DNA of 64,000 nucleotides from Mesorhizobium huakuii (lineage in GTDB: Bacteria > Pseudomonadota > Alphaproteobacteria > Rhizobiales > Rhizobiaceae), in contig NZ_CP050296.1 in NCBI RefSeq assembly GCF_014189455.1, positions 992,001 to 1,056,000 on the forward strand, given 5' to 3'. Numbering within the stretch: position 1 is the first letter of the stretch; every line of letters starts with the position of its first letter. The notes under the pieces were generated by a model, which saw nothing but the letters and a program-made list of their open reading frames with translations, was not told the DNA's origin and did no database searches. Position numbers and translations under genes: made by a program. Below are positions 51,613 to 61,456 of this stretch, in pieces.

Positions 51613-52737
51613 ATGGACGTCTTCGACATCCTCGATCGTCTCGTCGGCTTTCCATCGGTCGCCGGCAAACCGAACGGCGACATTACCGGCTGGATCGAAG
51701 CCTATCTGGCAAAATACGAAACGCAGGTCACCCTGCTTCCAGGGCCGGAAGGCGATCGTTCCAACCTTTTCGCGACGATCGGCCCCGCCAATGTCCCGGG
51801 CTATGTCCTGTCCGGCCATATGGACGTCGTTCCCGCCAGCGAGCCGCAATGGAGTTCGAGCCCTTTCGCGCTGCGCAAGGAGGGCGAACGGCTTTATGGA
51901 CGCGGCACCACGGACATGAAGGGGTTTCTGGCCGCGGTGCTCGCGGCCGTGCCTGCGGTGCAGGGACTGCGGCTTGCCAGGCCAATCCACCTCGCCTTCT
52001 CCTATGACGAGGAGGTAGGATGCCGAGGCGTGCCGCATCTGATCGCCCGCCTTCCCGAACTTTGCGCGACGCCGCTCGGCGTCATCGTCGGCGAGCCGAG
52101 CGGCATGCGCGCCGTGCGCGGCCATAAGGGCAAGGCGGCCGCCCGCGTGGTCATCAACGGGCGCTCCGGCCATTCCTCCCGCCCCGATCTCGGGCTCAAC
52201 GCCATCCATGCCATGGCCACTGCGCTGAGCGCGGCCGTGAGCGAAGCCGAGCGGCTGACACACGGTCCGTTCGACGCCGCCTTCGAGCCGCCCTACTCTT
52301 CGTTGCAGGCGGGCGTCGTGGCGGGCGGACATCAGGTCAACATCATCCCCGGCACCTGCAGTCTGGACCTGGAGGCACGCGCCATACCCGGCATAGACCC
52401 GCCAAGCCTGCTCGCGCCCGTCAAGGCACGGGCCGAGGCTCTTGCGGCCGACGGCTTTCGTGTCGAGTGGACACCGATGAGCGCCTATCCGGCACTGTCG
52501 CTGCCGCAGGGTGCGGCACTTGCGACATTGCTGGCCGAACTGACCGGCGAAGCGCCACTCGCCGCCGTCAGCTACGGCACGGAGGCCGGACTTTACCAGG
52601 CCGCCGGGCTCGATGCGATCATTTGCGGCCCCGGCGACATCGACCGCGCCCACAAGCCCAACGAATACATCCTTGCCAGCGAGCTCACCGCCTGTCAGCG
52701 ATTGATCGAGGCCCTGGGCGCCCGCTGCGCGGCATGA
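51613..52737 (+). CDS. Acetylornithine deacetylase-like M20 metallohydrolase (ArgE-like)
   Basis: 374 residues, M20 peptidase fold with metal ligands His69 ([10 protein letters not shown]), Asp101 (RGTTDMKGF), catalytic Glu pair 133-134 (YDEEVGCRG) and a dimerisation domain ([16 protein letters not shown]). It should deacylate an N-acyl amino acid. ATG 51613 is preceded by GAGGG. The adjacent GNAT gene (divergent) might acetylate the same kind of compound. A GhrA-like reductase gene follows after 10 bases. Confidence 0.9.
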   Translation: MDVFDILDRLVGFPSVAGKPNGDITGWIEAYLAKYETQVTLLPGPEGDRSNLFATIGPANVPGYVLSGHMDVVPASEPQWSSSPFALRKEGERLYGRGTTDMKGFLAAVLAAVPAVQGLRLARPIHLAFSYDEEVGCRGVPHLIARLPELCATPLGVIVGEPSGMRAVRGHKGKAAARVVINGRSGHSSRPDLGLNAIHAMATALSAAVSEAERLTHGPFDAAFEPPYSSLQAGVVAGGHQVNIIPGTCSLDLEARAIPGIDPPSLLAPVKARAEALAADGFRVEWTPMSAYPALSLPQGAALATLLAELTGEAPLAAVSYGTEAGLYQAAGLDAIICGPGDIDRAHKPNEYILASELTACQRLIEALGARCAA

Positions 52738-52747
52738 AAGGAACGGA

Positions 52748-53671
52748 ATGACATTCCTGTTCAATTCCGACGCGCGCCGCGGGGCGACCTTCGCCGATGC
52801 CTTCGCGAGAGAACTGCCGGACGTCCCCTTCACGATGGATGCCGCGACGGTCGCTCCCGATGCCGTGCGTTATCTGATCAGCTGGACCGTGCCGGATAAC
52901 CTTGCCCGCTACGGCAACCTGGAAATCCTGTTTTCCATCGGCGCCGGCGTCGACCAGTTTCGCCTCGATGCGGTGCCTGCGAATGTGAAGATCGTGCGCA
53001 TGATCGAGGAAGGCATCGTGCGCATGATGCAGGAATATGTGACGCTTGCCGTGCTCGCGCTCCACCGCAACCTGCCGGGATATCTGGCACAGCAGCGCGC
53101 CGGCGAATGGGCTGACATCGCGCAGCTCCAGGCCGGATCGCGCCGGATCGGCGTGCTCGGCCTCGGGCAGCTCGGCCAGGCCGTCCTCGATCGCCTGAAG
53201 CCCTTCGGCTTCCCGCTTGCCGGATGGAGCCGCTCGCCGCGGCGGATCGAGGGCGTGACCTGTCATCATGGCGAGCTCGGGCTCGACGAGATGCTCGCCG
53301 TCAGCGACATTTTGATCTGCCTGCTGCCGCTGACCGAGGAGACGCGCGGCTTCCTCGACGCCGAGCTGTTTGCGAAATTGCCCAAGGGCGCGGCGCTCGT
53401 CCATACGGGCCGGGGGCCGCAGCTCGACCAGGAAGCGCTTGTCGCTGCGCTCGACAGCGGCCATCTTTCCGCGGCGATGATCGACGTCACCGACCCCGAA
53501 CCGCTGCCGGCGGGCCATCCGTTCTGGTCGCATCAAAAGGTCATTCTGACACCGCATATCGCCAGCGTCACCCAGCCCGCCAGCGCCGCGCAGGCCGTCG
53601 TCGAAAACATCAGGCGTTACCGCGCCGGCCTTGATCCCATCGGGCTCGTCGACCGGTCGCGCGGCTATTAG
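52748..53671 (+). CDS. D-2-hydroxyacid dehydrogenase (GhrA glyoxylate/hydroxypyruvate reductase-like)
   Basis: 307 residues with the NAD(P) motif [11 protein letters not shown] (134-144), the catalytic Arg region in [14 protein letters not shown], Glu in [15 protein letters not shown] and His in [11 protein letters not shown]. The short catalytic N-terminal domain is GhrA-like. Reduces glyoxylate or hydroxypyruvate-type 2-oxoacids. Ten bases after the ArgE-like gene, probably co-transcribed. Confidence 0.92.
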   Translation: MTFLFNSDARRGATFADAFARELPDVPFTMDAATVAPDAVRYLISWTVPDNLARYGNLEILFSIGAGVDQFRLDAVPANVKIVRMIEEGIVRMMQEYVTLAVLALHRNLPGYLAQQRAGEWADIAQLQAGSRRIGVLGLGQLGQAVLDRLKPFGFPLAGWSRSPRRIEGVTCHHGELGLDEMLAVSDILICLLPLTEETRGFLDAELFAKLPKGAALVHTGRGPQLDQEALVAALDSGHLSAAMIDVTDPEPLPAGHPFWSHQKVILTPHIASVTQPASAAQAVVENIRRYRAGLDPIGLVDRSRGY

Positions 53672-53771
53672 AGCAATTCCAGGAAAAGTTCGTGCGGTTT
53701 TCCGTCCGAAATTGCTTCAAAAACAAAGAGTTAGAGCAGTTCACCGTTTCTGTGAAACGGTGAACTGCTCT
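53672..53771. repeat. Short intergenic repeat plus perfect 18-base hairpin
   Basis: AGAGCAATTCCAGGAAAAG... to ...AACAAAGAG (53672-53731) is the dispersed element; it is followed by AGAGCAGTTCACCGTTTC-TGT-GAAACGGTGAACTGCTCT written as arms 53733-53750 and 53754-53771, a perfect hairpin 10 bases before the cupin start. The hairpin may end the upstream transcript. Confidence 0.88.
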
Positions 53772-53781
53772 AAAGTCCAAC

Positions 53782-54150
53782 ATGAAAGGCCATCCCTTGT
53801 CCCTGCTCAAGACCGTCGATACCAGCCCTACCTTTCCGCCGCGCGAGTCCGGGGCGCTGCCCGAACGGCTGATTGCCGGCAACCCCGCTTTCAAGACCTG
53901 GGCGCAGGACGCCGCCAAGGACGATCTCGTCCATACCGGCGTCTGGGAAGCGACGCCGGGCGAGACGCGATCGATCAAGGGGGAGACCTTCGAGTTCTGC
54001 CACATCCTCTCCGGTGTGATCGAAATCACGCCCGACGGCGGCAAGCCGGTGACCTACCGCGCCGGCGACAGCTTCGTGATGAAACCTGGCTTCACCGGGG
54101 TTTGGAAGACCATCGAAACGGTGCGCAAGATTTACGTGACCGTAGGGTAA
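53782..54150 (+). CDS. Cupin domain protein
   Basis: 122 residues, single cupin barrel: GVWEATPGETRSIKGETFEFCHILSGVIEITPDGG and YRAGDSFVMKPGFTGVWKTIETVRKIYV, the Cupin_3 ((S)-ureidoglycine aminohydrolase-like) type. Only one His is in the first motif (FEFCHILSG), so metal binding is uncertain. The function cannot be read. No clear ribosome-binding site; the start follows a hairpin. Confidence 0.88.
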   Translation: MKGHPLSLLKTVDTSPTFPPRESGALPERLIAGNPAFKTWAQDAAKDDLVHTGVWEATPGETRSIKGETFEFCHILSGVIEITPDGGKPVTYRAGDSFVMKPGFTGVWKTIETVRKIYVTVG

Positions 54151-54299
54151 CGGGAGCGCGCGAGGCGCCCGCCTCCGCAACAGATTTTGCCGTCTGTTAT
54201 CGCCGGCACGCAACAATCATCCGCGACCGATCGTCGAACGGTGCATGCTGCGCTGCTGCCCGCGCTAGGCTCTTCGAGAACAGCTGAAAGCGGGCGCCC

Positions 54300-55763
54300 A
54301 TGGGCTTGAGCTTCGATCCGGATACCGTCTCCCTTCCAGTCGGCCATTTCATTGGCGGGAAGCTGATCGCGGCCGAGGGTGAGATCGAGATGCACCGACC
54401 GTCGGATGGCAAAGCATACACCGCCTGTCCGATCGCAGGCCCCGACGTGATCGATCGTGCGGTGGACAGCGCCAAGGCGGCGCTGAAGTCCAGCAACTGG
54501 GGCAACGTTCGGCCACGCGAACGGACGAAGGCACTCCAGGCCTGGGCCGACCTGATCGAAGAGGCAGCCGGAACGCTGGCCAGGATCGAGGCGCTGTGCT
54601 CGACCCGGCCAGTCGGCCAGCTCATCGCCGGCGACATCGCTATCACCGCCGAGCAGATCCGCTTCTTCGCCGAGTTCGCCGACAAGGAAGGCAGCGAGCT
54701 CGTGCCGACCGACGACGCCACTCTCGGCATGATCATGAGCGAGCCCTATGGCGTGGTCGGCGCGATCACGCCCTGGAATTTTCCGATCTCGATGGCTGGC
54801 TGGAAGCTCGGTCCGGCGCTGGCCGCGGGCAACGCGGTCGTGCTGAAGCCGTCGGAAATGACGCCCTTTTCGGCGGTCTACATGGCACAACTCGCCGTCA
54901 AAGCAGGCTTGCCAGCAGGGCTCATAAACGTGGTGCTGGGCGACGGTCCGACGACCGGGACGGCGCTGACCGGCCATGCCGAGATCGCCAAGGTCAGCTT
55001 TACCGGCTCGACCCGCGCCGGCTCGGCGATCATGGAGAATGTCGCCCGCACCGGCGTCAAGCCGATGACACTGGAACTCGGCGGCAAGAGCCCGCAGATC
55101 GTCTTTGCCGATGCCGATCTGGACAAGGCGGCGACCGCGATTGCCGGCAGTGTCACCTTCAATGCCGGCCAGGCCTGCGTTGCCGGCACGCGCCTGATCG
55201 TCGCGAAGAGCGTGGCCGACAGGCTGACGGCCGCGATCCTGGAGAAGATGAAGGCGGCCCGGCCCGGCCCGACCTGGGACGACGCGACCCAATATTCGCC
55301 CATAATCTCGGAGCGGCAGCGGGCGCGCGTCGACGGCATCGTGCGCGCCGCGATCGAGGCCGGCGGCGAATGTCTGACCGGTGGCGGCGTCATGGACAGC
55401 CCAGGCTATTTCTACCAGCCGACATTGATCGCAGATGTCGACCAGGCCAATCCGGCAATCGTCGAGGAAATCTTCGGCCCGGTCCTGACCGTCCAGACCT
55501 TCGAGACCGAGGAAGAGGCGCTGGCGCTGTCCAGCCACCCGACCTACGGACTGGCTTCCGGCCTGTTCACCTCCGACCTGTCCCGCACCATCCGCTTCGC
55601 GCGCAAGCTTGAAGCAGGCACCGTCTGGGTCAACCGCTACAGCCGCTCGCGCGACCATATCCTGCCGACCGGCGGCTACAAGCGCTCCGGCATCGGCAAG
55701 GACCTTGGCCGTGAGGCCTATCTCGCCAACCGCAGGACCAAGAGCGTCCTGATCAGCCTCTAG
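54300..55763 (+). CDS. NAD(P)-dependent aldehyde dehydrogenase
   Basis: 487 residues, ALDH superfamily with Glu259 (LELGGKSP), Cys293 (NAGQACVAGTR), ITPWNFPIS and FTGSTRAGS. ATG 54300. Four bases separate it from the tartrate-dehydrogenase-like gene, so they form an operon with the following semialdehyde dehydrogenase. Substrate not predictable. Confidence 0.92.
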   Translation: MGLSFDPDTVSLPVGHFIGGKLIAAEGEIEMHRPSDGKAYTACPIAGPDVIDRAVDSAKAALKSSNWGNVRPRERTKALQAWADLIEEAAGTLARIEALCSTRPVGQLIAGDIAITAEQIRFFAEFADKEGSELVPTDDATLGMIMSEPYGVVGAITPWNFPISMAGWKLGPALAAGNAVVLKPSEMTPFSAVYMAQLAVKAGLPAGLINVVLGDGPTTGTALTGHAEIAKVSFTGSTRAGSAIMENVARTGVKPMTLELGGKSPQIVFADADLDKAATAIAGSVTFNAGQACVAGTRLIVAKSVADRLTAAILEKMKAARPGPTWDDATQYSPIISERQRARVDGIVRAAIEAGGECLTGGGVMDSPGYFYQPTLIADVDQANPAIVEEIFGPVLTVQTFETEEEALALSSHPTYGLASGLFTSDLSRTIRFARKLEAGTVWVNRYSRSRDHILPTGGYKRSGIGKDLGREAYLANRRTKSVLISL

Positions 55764-55767
55764 AGAG

Positions 55768-56818
55768 ATGCCGATGAAGTCCTATTCGATCGCTCTGATC
55801 CCCGGTGACGGCATTGGCCGCGATGTGACCGCCGCCGCCTGGTCCGTGCTGGAGATCGCGGCTAAACACGCGGGCTTTGCCTTGACCGGAACCGAGTTCC
55901 CCTGGTCCTGCAAATTCTACAAGGAAACCGGTCGCATGATGCCGGAGGACGGCATCGAGACCTTGCGCGGCTTCGACGCCATCCTGCTCGGCGCCGTCGG
56001 CTGGCCGGCGGAGGTGCCGGATTCCGTTTCGCTGCATGGCCTTTTGCTGCCGATCCGCAAGGCCTTCGTGCAATATGCCAACATCCGGCCGCATCGCCTG
56101 CTGCCGGGCGTCACGGGACCGCTGCGGGCGGAAGGTTTCGACATATTGTGCATCCGCGAGAACACCGAAGGCGAATATTCGGGCGCCGGCGGGCGCGTGC
56201 ATCAAGGCACGCTGGACGAGGTCGCCGTGGAGACCTCGATCTTCACCCGCGCCGGCGTCGAGCGCATCCTGCGCTTCGGCTTCGAACAGGCGCGGACAAG
56301 GCGCGGCAAGCTCGCCTCCGTCACCAAGTCCAACGCGCAGAAATACTCGATGGTGTTCTGGGACGAGATCACGCGAAAGCTGGCTGCGGAGTACTCTGAC
56401 GTCGCCGTGACCAGCTATCATGTCGATGCGCTCGCCGCCCGCATGATCATGGCGCCGGAGAGCCTCGACGTGGTCGTCGCCTCCAATCTGTTCGGCGATA
56501 TCCTCACCGACATCGGCGCGGCAATCCAGGGCGGGCTCGGCTACGCCGCCTCCGCCAACATCAATCCCGATCGCTCGGCGCCGTCCATGTTCGAACCGGT
56601 GCACGGCTCGGCGCCCGACATCGCCCATCTCGGCATCGCCAATCCGATCGCCACCATCTGGTCCGGCGCCATGATGCTCGATTATCTCGGCGAAAGGGGC
56701 CGCGGCCGACCGCGTCATGAAGGCGGTCGAGGCTGCAACCGCCAGAGGCATAGGCACCATTCCCGGCAAGGACCGCACGGAAGCCATCACCGCCGCGGTC
56801 GTTGCCGCACTCACCTGA
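55768..56818 (+). pseudogene. ttuC: Tartrate dehydrogenase/decarboxylase-like gene, frameshifted near its end
   Basis: Member of the isocitrate/isopropylmalate dehydrogenase family: IALIPGDGIGRDV, LLLPIRKAFVQYANIRPHRLLPGV, the substrate motif ENTEGEYSGAGGR and GSAPDIAHLGIANPIATIWS fit TtuC (tartrate dehydrogenase, D-malate decarboxylating). At 56692-56700 (AAAGGGG) an extra base shifts the frame after MLDYLGE; the proper ending AAADRVMKAVEAATARG...AVVAALT and stop lie in another frame to 56818. As written the frame runs on into the next gene, creating an apparent 841-residue fusion that I regard as an artefact. Confidence 0.88.
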
Positions 56819-56835
56819 TTGCAAGGTCGTTTCCA

Positions 56836-58293
56836 ATGAAAAACCTGAAAGACAAAAACCTCTTCCGCGAAGCCGGCCTGATCGGCGGACGGTGGGTCGC
56901 TGCCGGCTCCGGCAAGACCGTCGATGTCATCGATCCAGCGACGCAGGCTGCCATCGGCACCGTACCGGACATGGCTGGTCCAGAGACCCGTGCGGCCATA
57001 GAGGCAGCGGCTTCCGCGTACGGGCCTTGGAAGAAGAAGACCAACGCCGAGCGTGCTGCCCTGCTGGAAGCCTGGCACGGCTTGATGCTGGCGCATCTGG
57101 ATGATCTCGCGCTGATCCTGACGACGGAACAGGGCAAGCCGCTGGACGAGGCCAAAGGCGAAATCCGCTATGGCGCGTCCTTCGTCAAATGGTTCGCCGA
57201 GGAAGCGCGCCGCATCAACGGCCACACCATCCCCTCGCCGACGCAAGACCGGCGCATCATCGTGCTGAAGGAGCCGGTGGGCGTGTGCGGCATCATCACG
57301 CCGTGGAATTTTCCCAATGCGATGATCACCCGCAAGGTCGCGCCGGCGCTGGCCGCCGGCTGCACCGTGGTGATCAAGCCGTCCGAGTTCACGCCCTATT
57401 CGGCGCTGGCGCTCGGCGTGCTTGCCGAACGGGCGGGCATCCCTGCCGGCGTCATCAACATCGTCACCGGCATGCCCACAGAGATCGGCAACGAGATCAT
57501 GGCGAACGAGACCGTTCGCAAGATCTCCTTCACCGGCTCGACACGCGTCGGCTCGCTGCTGATGCGCGGCGCGGCCGACAGCGTGAAGCGGCTCAGCCTC
57601 GAGCTCGGCGGCAACGCCCCCTTCATCGTCTTCGACGACGCCGATCTCGACCTCGCTGTCGAGGGCGCGCTGGTCTCGAAGTTCCGCAATGGCGGCCAGA
57701 CCTGCGTCTGCGCCAACCGCATCCTCGTCCAGGCCGGTGTCTACGACACCTTCGCCGCCAAGCTATCCGCCCGCGTCAACGCCATGACAGTGGGGCCGGG
57801 CACGCAGCCCGGCGTCGCCATCGGGCCGATGATCAACATGGCGGCGGTCGAGAAGATCAACCGCCACGTCGAGGACGCGCTCGCCAAGGGCGCTGCGATC
57901 ATCACCGAGAAGCCGGCGTTGCCGGAGGGCCCTCAGTATGTCGCGCCGCTGGTGCTGAGCGGCGCCACCAAGGACATGCAGCTCGCCGGTGAAGAGACGT
58001 TCGGCCCGATCGCGCCGCTTTTCCGGTTCGAAACGGAAGAGGAAGCGATCGCGCTGGCCAATGGCACGCCCTACGGACTTGCCTCCTACTTCTACACCGA
58101 GAATTTGAAACGCGCCTGGCGCGTCGGCGAGGCGCTGGAGTTCGGCATGGTGGGTCTCAATACCGGCTCGGTCTCGATCGAGGTCGCCCCCTTCGGCGGC
58201 GTCAAGCTGTCCGGCCTCGGCCGCGAGGGCGCGCAGGCCGGCATCGAGGAATATCTCGAGATGAAAAGCTTTCACATCGGCGGGCTCGGCTGA
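56836..58293 (+). CDS. NAD(P)-dependent succinate-semialdehyde dehydrogenase-like (GabD-like)
   Basis: 485 residues: GKTVDVIDPATQAAIGTVPDM, ITPWNFPNAMITRKVAPALAAGCTVV, Glu256 (LELGGNAPFIVFDDADLD) and Cys290 (NGGQTCVCANRI), the GabD form of these motifs. Oxidises succinate semialdehyde or a related dicarboxylic semialdehyde. ATG 56836 lies 17 bases after the true ttuC stop. The neighbouring PuuB-like and aminotransferase genes suggest polyamine or 4-aminobutyrate breakdown. Confidence 0.92.
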   Translation: MKNLKDKNLFREAGLIGGRWVAAGSGKTVDVIDPATQAAIGTVPDMAGPETRAAIEAAASAYGPWKKKTNAERAALLEAWHGLMLAHLDDLALILTTEQGKPLDEAKGEIRYGASFVKWFAEEARRINGHTIPSPTQDRRIIVLKEPVGVCGIITPWNFPNAMITRKVAPALAAGCTVVIKPSEFTPYSALALGVLAERAGIPAGVINIVTGMPTEIGNEIMANETVRKISFTGSTRVGSLLMRGAADSVKRLSLELGGNAPFIVFDDADLDLAVEGALVSKFRNGGQTCVCANRILVQAGVYDTFAAKLSARVNAMTVGPGTQPGVAIGPMINMAAVEKINRHVEDALAKGAAIITEKPALPEGPQYVAPLVLSGATKDMQLAGEETFGPIAPLFRFETEEEAIALANGTPYGLASYFYTENLKRAWRVGEALEFGMVGLNTGSVSIEVAPFGGVKLSGLGREGAQAGIEEYLEMKSFHIGGLG

Positions 58294-58326
58294 AGCAATT
58301 CGGCTGAAGCCCGGCCGGTTCGACGC

Positions 58327-59601
58327 TCACTGGATCCGGTCGAGCGCCTTGTAGTAGAGCCCGACCATCGGCAGGAACCAGGGCTTGCCGGAATAGCCGG
58401 GAATGGATGGCCATTCGAGCCCCTTCAGCGGATTGCGGTCCTCGCGGCCGAGCATGGCATCGGCCAGGATCATGCCGAGATGGGTGGAAAGCTGGGCGCC
58501 GTGGCCGGAATAGCCCATCGCGTACCAGACACCGTCCTGGTAACCGGCGCGCGGAAAGCGGTCCTTGGTCATGTCGACCAGCCCGCCCCAGCAATAGTCG
58601 ATCTCGACCTTGGCGAGTTGCGGAAAGATCGCCGCGAGGCCTGTCCGCAATATCTGTCCGCTCCTGGCGTCGGAGCGCTGGTCCGATGTCGCCGAAAAGC
58701 GTGCGCGGCCGCCGAAGATCAGCCGCCTGTCCGGCGAGAGCCGGAAGTAGTTGCCGATGTTCATCGAGGTCACGCAGGTCCGGTTGCCCGGCATGGTCGC
58801 GGCGATCTCGGCGTCGCTTAGCGGCCGCGTGGCGATGATGAAGCTGCCGACGGAAATGATCCTGCGGCGGAAATAGCTGAAGTCAGGCGTGGTGTAGGCG
58901 CCGGTCGCCACCAGCACATTGTCGGCGCTGATGCGGCCGCGCGAAGTGGTCAGCTCATGCCTGTTGCCGGCCTGCTTGCGATCCGTCACCGCCGTTTTCT
59001 CATGGATGACGGCGCCATGGCGGGCGGCTGAAGCGGCGAGACCCGCCACATAGCGTCCCATATGCATCATGGCGCTCTTCTTCGACAGCATCGCGCCATG
59101 GAAGGGCGAGCCGATCTCTGATTTCAGGTCGGCCGCCGACAGCAGCGCCGTGTCCGGATCCACTTCGGCATGAAGGGCTTCGAAGTTGCGGGCGATCGCA
59201 TCAAAGTGCTGCGGCTTGGAAGCAAGCTTCAGCTTGCCGGCGCGGCGGAAATCGCAGTCGATGCCTTCCTCGGCAACCAGCGCCTCGATGGTGTCGACGG
59301 AGTCGTCGAGCGCCCGGTAGAGCGCGATGGCGCGTTCCTTGCCGAGTTCCGCCTTGGCTGAGAGATAGCTGTGGGCGAGGCCGTTGTTGAGGTGCCCGCC
59401 ATTGCGCCCTGATGCGCCCCAGCCAACACGCTGCGCCTCCAGCACGACCACCTTGGCACCGGCGCTCGCCAGCTGGCGCGCGGCGGCGAGACCGGTGAAG
59501 CCGCCGCCAATGATCGCGGCGTCATAGTGCCCTTCGACCGGGCCTTGCGCCCCGCCGGAAAAGACTGGGGCGGTGTCGTGCCAGTAGGAGACGAACTTCA
59601 T
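58327..59601 (-). CDS. FAD-dependent oxidoreductase, gamma-glutamylputrescine oxidase-like (PuuB-like)
   Basis: 424 residues of the DAO family: SYWHDTAPVFSGGAQGPVEGHYDAAIIGGGFTGLAAARQL, GWGASGRNGGHLNNGL, and WGGLVDMTKDRFPRAG. The starting SYWHDTA and GRNGG are typical of PuuB/OrdL. It should oxidise an amine of a glutamylated polyamine or similar compound. It is convergent with the GabD-like gene and lies in a minus-strand pair with a HAD hydrolase gene (16 bases upstream). Confidence 0.9.
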   Translation of the reverse strand: MKFVSYWHDTAPVFSGGAQGPVEGHYDAAIIGGGFTGLAAARQLASAGAKVVVLEAQRVGWGASGRNGGHLNNGLAHSYLSAKAELGKERAIALYRALDDSVDTIEALVAEEGIDCDFRRAGKLKLASKPQHFDAIARNFEALHAEVDPDTALLSAADLKSEIGSPFHGAMLSKKSAMMHMGRYVAGLAASAARHGAVIHEKTAVTDRKQAGNRHELTTSRGRISADNVLVATGAYTTPDFSYFRRRIISVGSFIIATRPLSDAEIAATMPGNRTCVTSMNIGNYFRLSPDRRLIFGGRARFSATSDQRSDARSGQILRTGLAAIFPQLAKVEIDYCWGGLVDMTKDRFPRAGYQDGVWYAMGYSGHGAQLSTHLGMILADAMLGREDRNPLKGLEWPSIPGYSGKPWFLPMVGLYYKALDRIQ

Positions 59602-59617
59602 CGGCAATCCGCCTGTT

Positions 59618-60286
59618 TCAGAGCCCAACGACGCCAGCGAGACCCGAAATGTCTGATATCTCGACATAGCCGTAGTACGGGTTGGCCGGTTCGTGGCCGC
59701 GATTGACCCAGACCTTGTTCTTGATGCCGAGATCGTGCGCCGACATCAGGTCGTAGCGGAACGAAGACGAGCAGTGAAGAACATCCTCCGGGCCGCAACC
59801 CAACCTGTCGAACATGTATTCGAAGGCCTTGAAGCGTGGCTTGTAGGCCTGCGCCTGCTCGGCCGTGTAGACGGCATGGAACGGCGCACCGAGCTTCTCG
59901 ACATTAGACATGATCTGCGCGTTCATGGCGTTGGAGAGGATGACCAACGGAATTTCCTTGGCGACCTTCGCCAGGCCGGCCGGAACGTCGGCGTGGGGGC
60001 CCCAGGTCGGGACACGCTCATAGACCATTCTGGCGTCGTCGGCGCTGAAGGCAACACCGTTGCGCTTGCAGGTACGCTCGAGCGCGTTGTGGACGACGTC
60101 GGCATAGGGCTTCCAGTCGCCCATGATCTCGTCGAGCCGAAACGCCGCGAAGTTCCTGATGAATTCCTGCATGCGCGGCTCATCGAGCCGACTGCCATAG
60201 AGATCGCGCGCCGCTTCCGCCATCTGGAAAAAGGTCAACGTGCCGTAGCAGTCGAAGGTGATGTATTTGGGCCTGAAGGAAGCCAT
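59618..60286 (-). CDS. HAD family hydrolase, haloacid dehalogenase type II-like
   Basis: 222 residues; nucleophile Asp12 in FDCYGTL, ILSNAMNAQIM (motif II) and KPRFKAFEYMFDRLGCGPEDVLHCSSSFRYDLMSAHDLGI (motifs III and IV). Type II dehalogenase-like proteins hydrolyse 2-haloacids, but many relatives have other substrates. Likely co-transcribed with the PuuB-like gene. Confidence 0.9.
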   Translation of the reverse strand: MASFRPKYITFDCYGTLTFFQMAEAARDLYGSRLDEPRMQEFIRNFAAFRLDEIMGDWKPYADVVHNALERTCKRNGVAFSADDARMVYERVPTWGPHADVPAGLAKVAKEIPLVILSNAMNAQIMSNVEKLGAPFHAVYTAEQAQAYKPRFKAFEYMFDRLGCGPEDVLHCSSSFRYDLMSAHDLGIKNKVWVNRGHEPANPYYGYVEISDISGLAGVVGL

Positions 60287-60606
60287 AGCAGTCGATCTCC
60301 GGTGGAAGCACGTCCGTGCTGGGATGTATTTCATCATAGGACGGCCGGCAGCGACCCACCTGACCGAAATCGCCCTCCCGAAAGCAGAAAGTTCCGTATC
60401 CGCCATCCGGTTTGGCACGCTGTAGCATCTGGCGTGCCGATTGCGGGGCCGCGCGCGGCGTGAAGCGCGTCCGCCACGGACGGTGCCAGCACAAGATGCG
60501 GCGCACCCCTCGTGCTACGGCGAAAGATACTGTCCAAGCCAAAGCCTTCAGACGATCTGCGGCGCGCCGATGCCCGAGACTTGGGCTCTAGACGGAAGGA
60601 TGCCTC

Positions 60607-61446
60607 ATGCCGCAGGGCGAGATCGAACTCCAGGCCTTCGGGCCGCACCATATCGAGGGCGCCGTGGCGCTTTCTCGCCAGGAGAATTGGCCGCATCGCC
60701 CGCAGGACTGGCAGATGGCGCTGCAGCTCTCGAACGGCGCGGTTGCGCTCGACGATCAGGGCCGCGTCACCGGAACCATCCTGGTCACGCCCTACGGCAT
60801 GGATTGCGCCATGATCAACATGGTGATCGTCGACAGGAACGCGCGCGGCAAGGGGCTTGGGCGCCGGCTTATGGATCAGGCATTCGCGCTTGCCGGCAAA
60901 CGTCCGCTGCGGCTCGTCGCGACGGCAGACGGCATGCCTCTCTATGAGAAACTGGGCTTCGTGCCCTCCGGCATGATCCGGCAGCATCAGGGCAAGGTTG
61001 CGGCGCTTGGTGCGCCCGATGGCGTGGAAGCAGCCGGTCCTGACGATCTGCCTGACATCAAGGCGCTGGACCGCGACGCCTATGGCGCCGACCGCGAAGC
61101 CCTGATCGATGCGCTGGCGGAGCGCGGCCAATTCGCGGTCATCCGCCGCGACGGCGCCATCGAGGCCTATGCCGCGATCCGCCCATTCGGACGCGGCGAG
61201 GTGATCGGTCCGGTGATCGCGGGAAGCACCGACGAGGCGAAGGCCCTGATTGGCTTCTTCGCCGCGTCGCGCCCCGGCGCCTTCCTGCGTGTGGATACCG
61301 GCAGCGGGACCGGCATCGCCGGCTGGCTCGAGGAAATCGGCCTCGCCCATGTCGGCGGCGGCGTGGCCATGGACCGTCCACCCAAGACGGGCGTGGAACA
61401 GATCAGGCCGAAAGTTTACGCCCTCGCCAACCAGGCGCTCGGCTAG
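60607..61446 (+). CDS. GNAT family N-acetyltransferase with C-terminal domain (paralogue of 50472-51374)
   Basis: 279 residues. GNAT domain with the acetyl-CoA motif VDRNARGKGLGRRLMDQAF and YEKLGFVPSGMIRQHQGK, then a second domain (YAAIRPFGRGEVIGPVIAGSTDEAKALIGF, FLRVDTGSGTGIAGWLEEIGLAHV) shared with the protein at 50472-51374. Eleven bases before the class III aminotransferase, so in the same operon. Confidence 0.9.
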   Translation: MPQGEIELQAFGPHHIEGAVALSRQENWPHRPQDWQMALQLSNGAVALDDQGRVTGTILVTPYGMDCAMINMVIVDRNARGKGLGRRLMDQAFALAGKRPLRLVATADGMPLYEKLGFVPSGMIRQHQGKVAALGAPDGVEAAGPDDLPDIKALDRDAYGADREALIDALAERGQFAVIRRDGAIEAYAAIRPFGRGEVIGPVIAGSTDEAKALIGFFAASRPGAFLRVDTGSGTGIAGWLEEIGLAHVGGGVAMDRPPKTGVEQIRPKVYALANQALG

Positions 61447-61456
61447 GAGGATAACA

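Noticed and set aside
55768-58293. A true bifunctional tartrate dehydrogenase-aldehyde dehydrogenase fusion
   Set aside because: The linker is out-of-frame sequence; the normal TtuC ending and stop exist in another frame and the ALDH has its own start.
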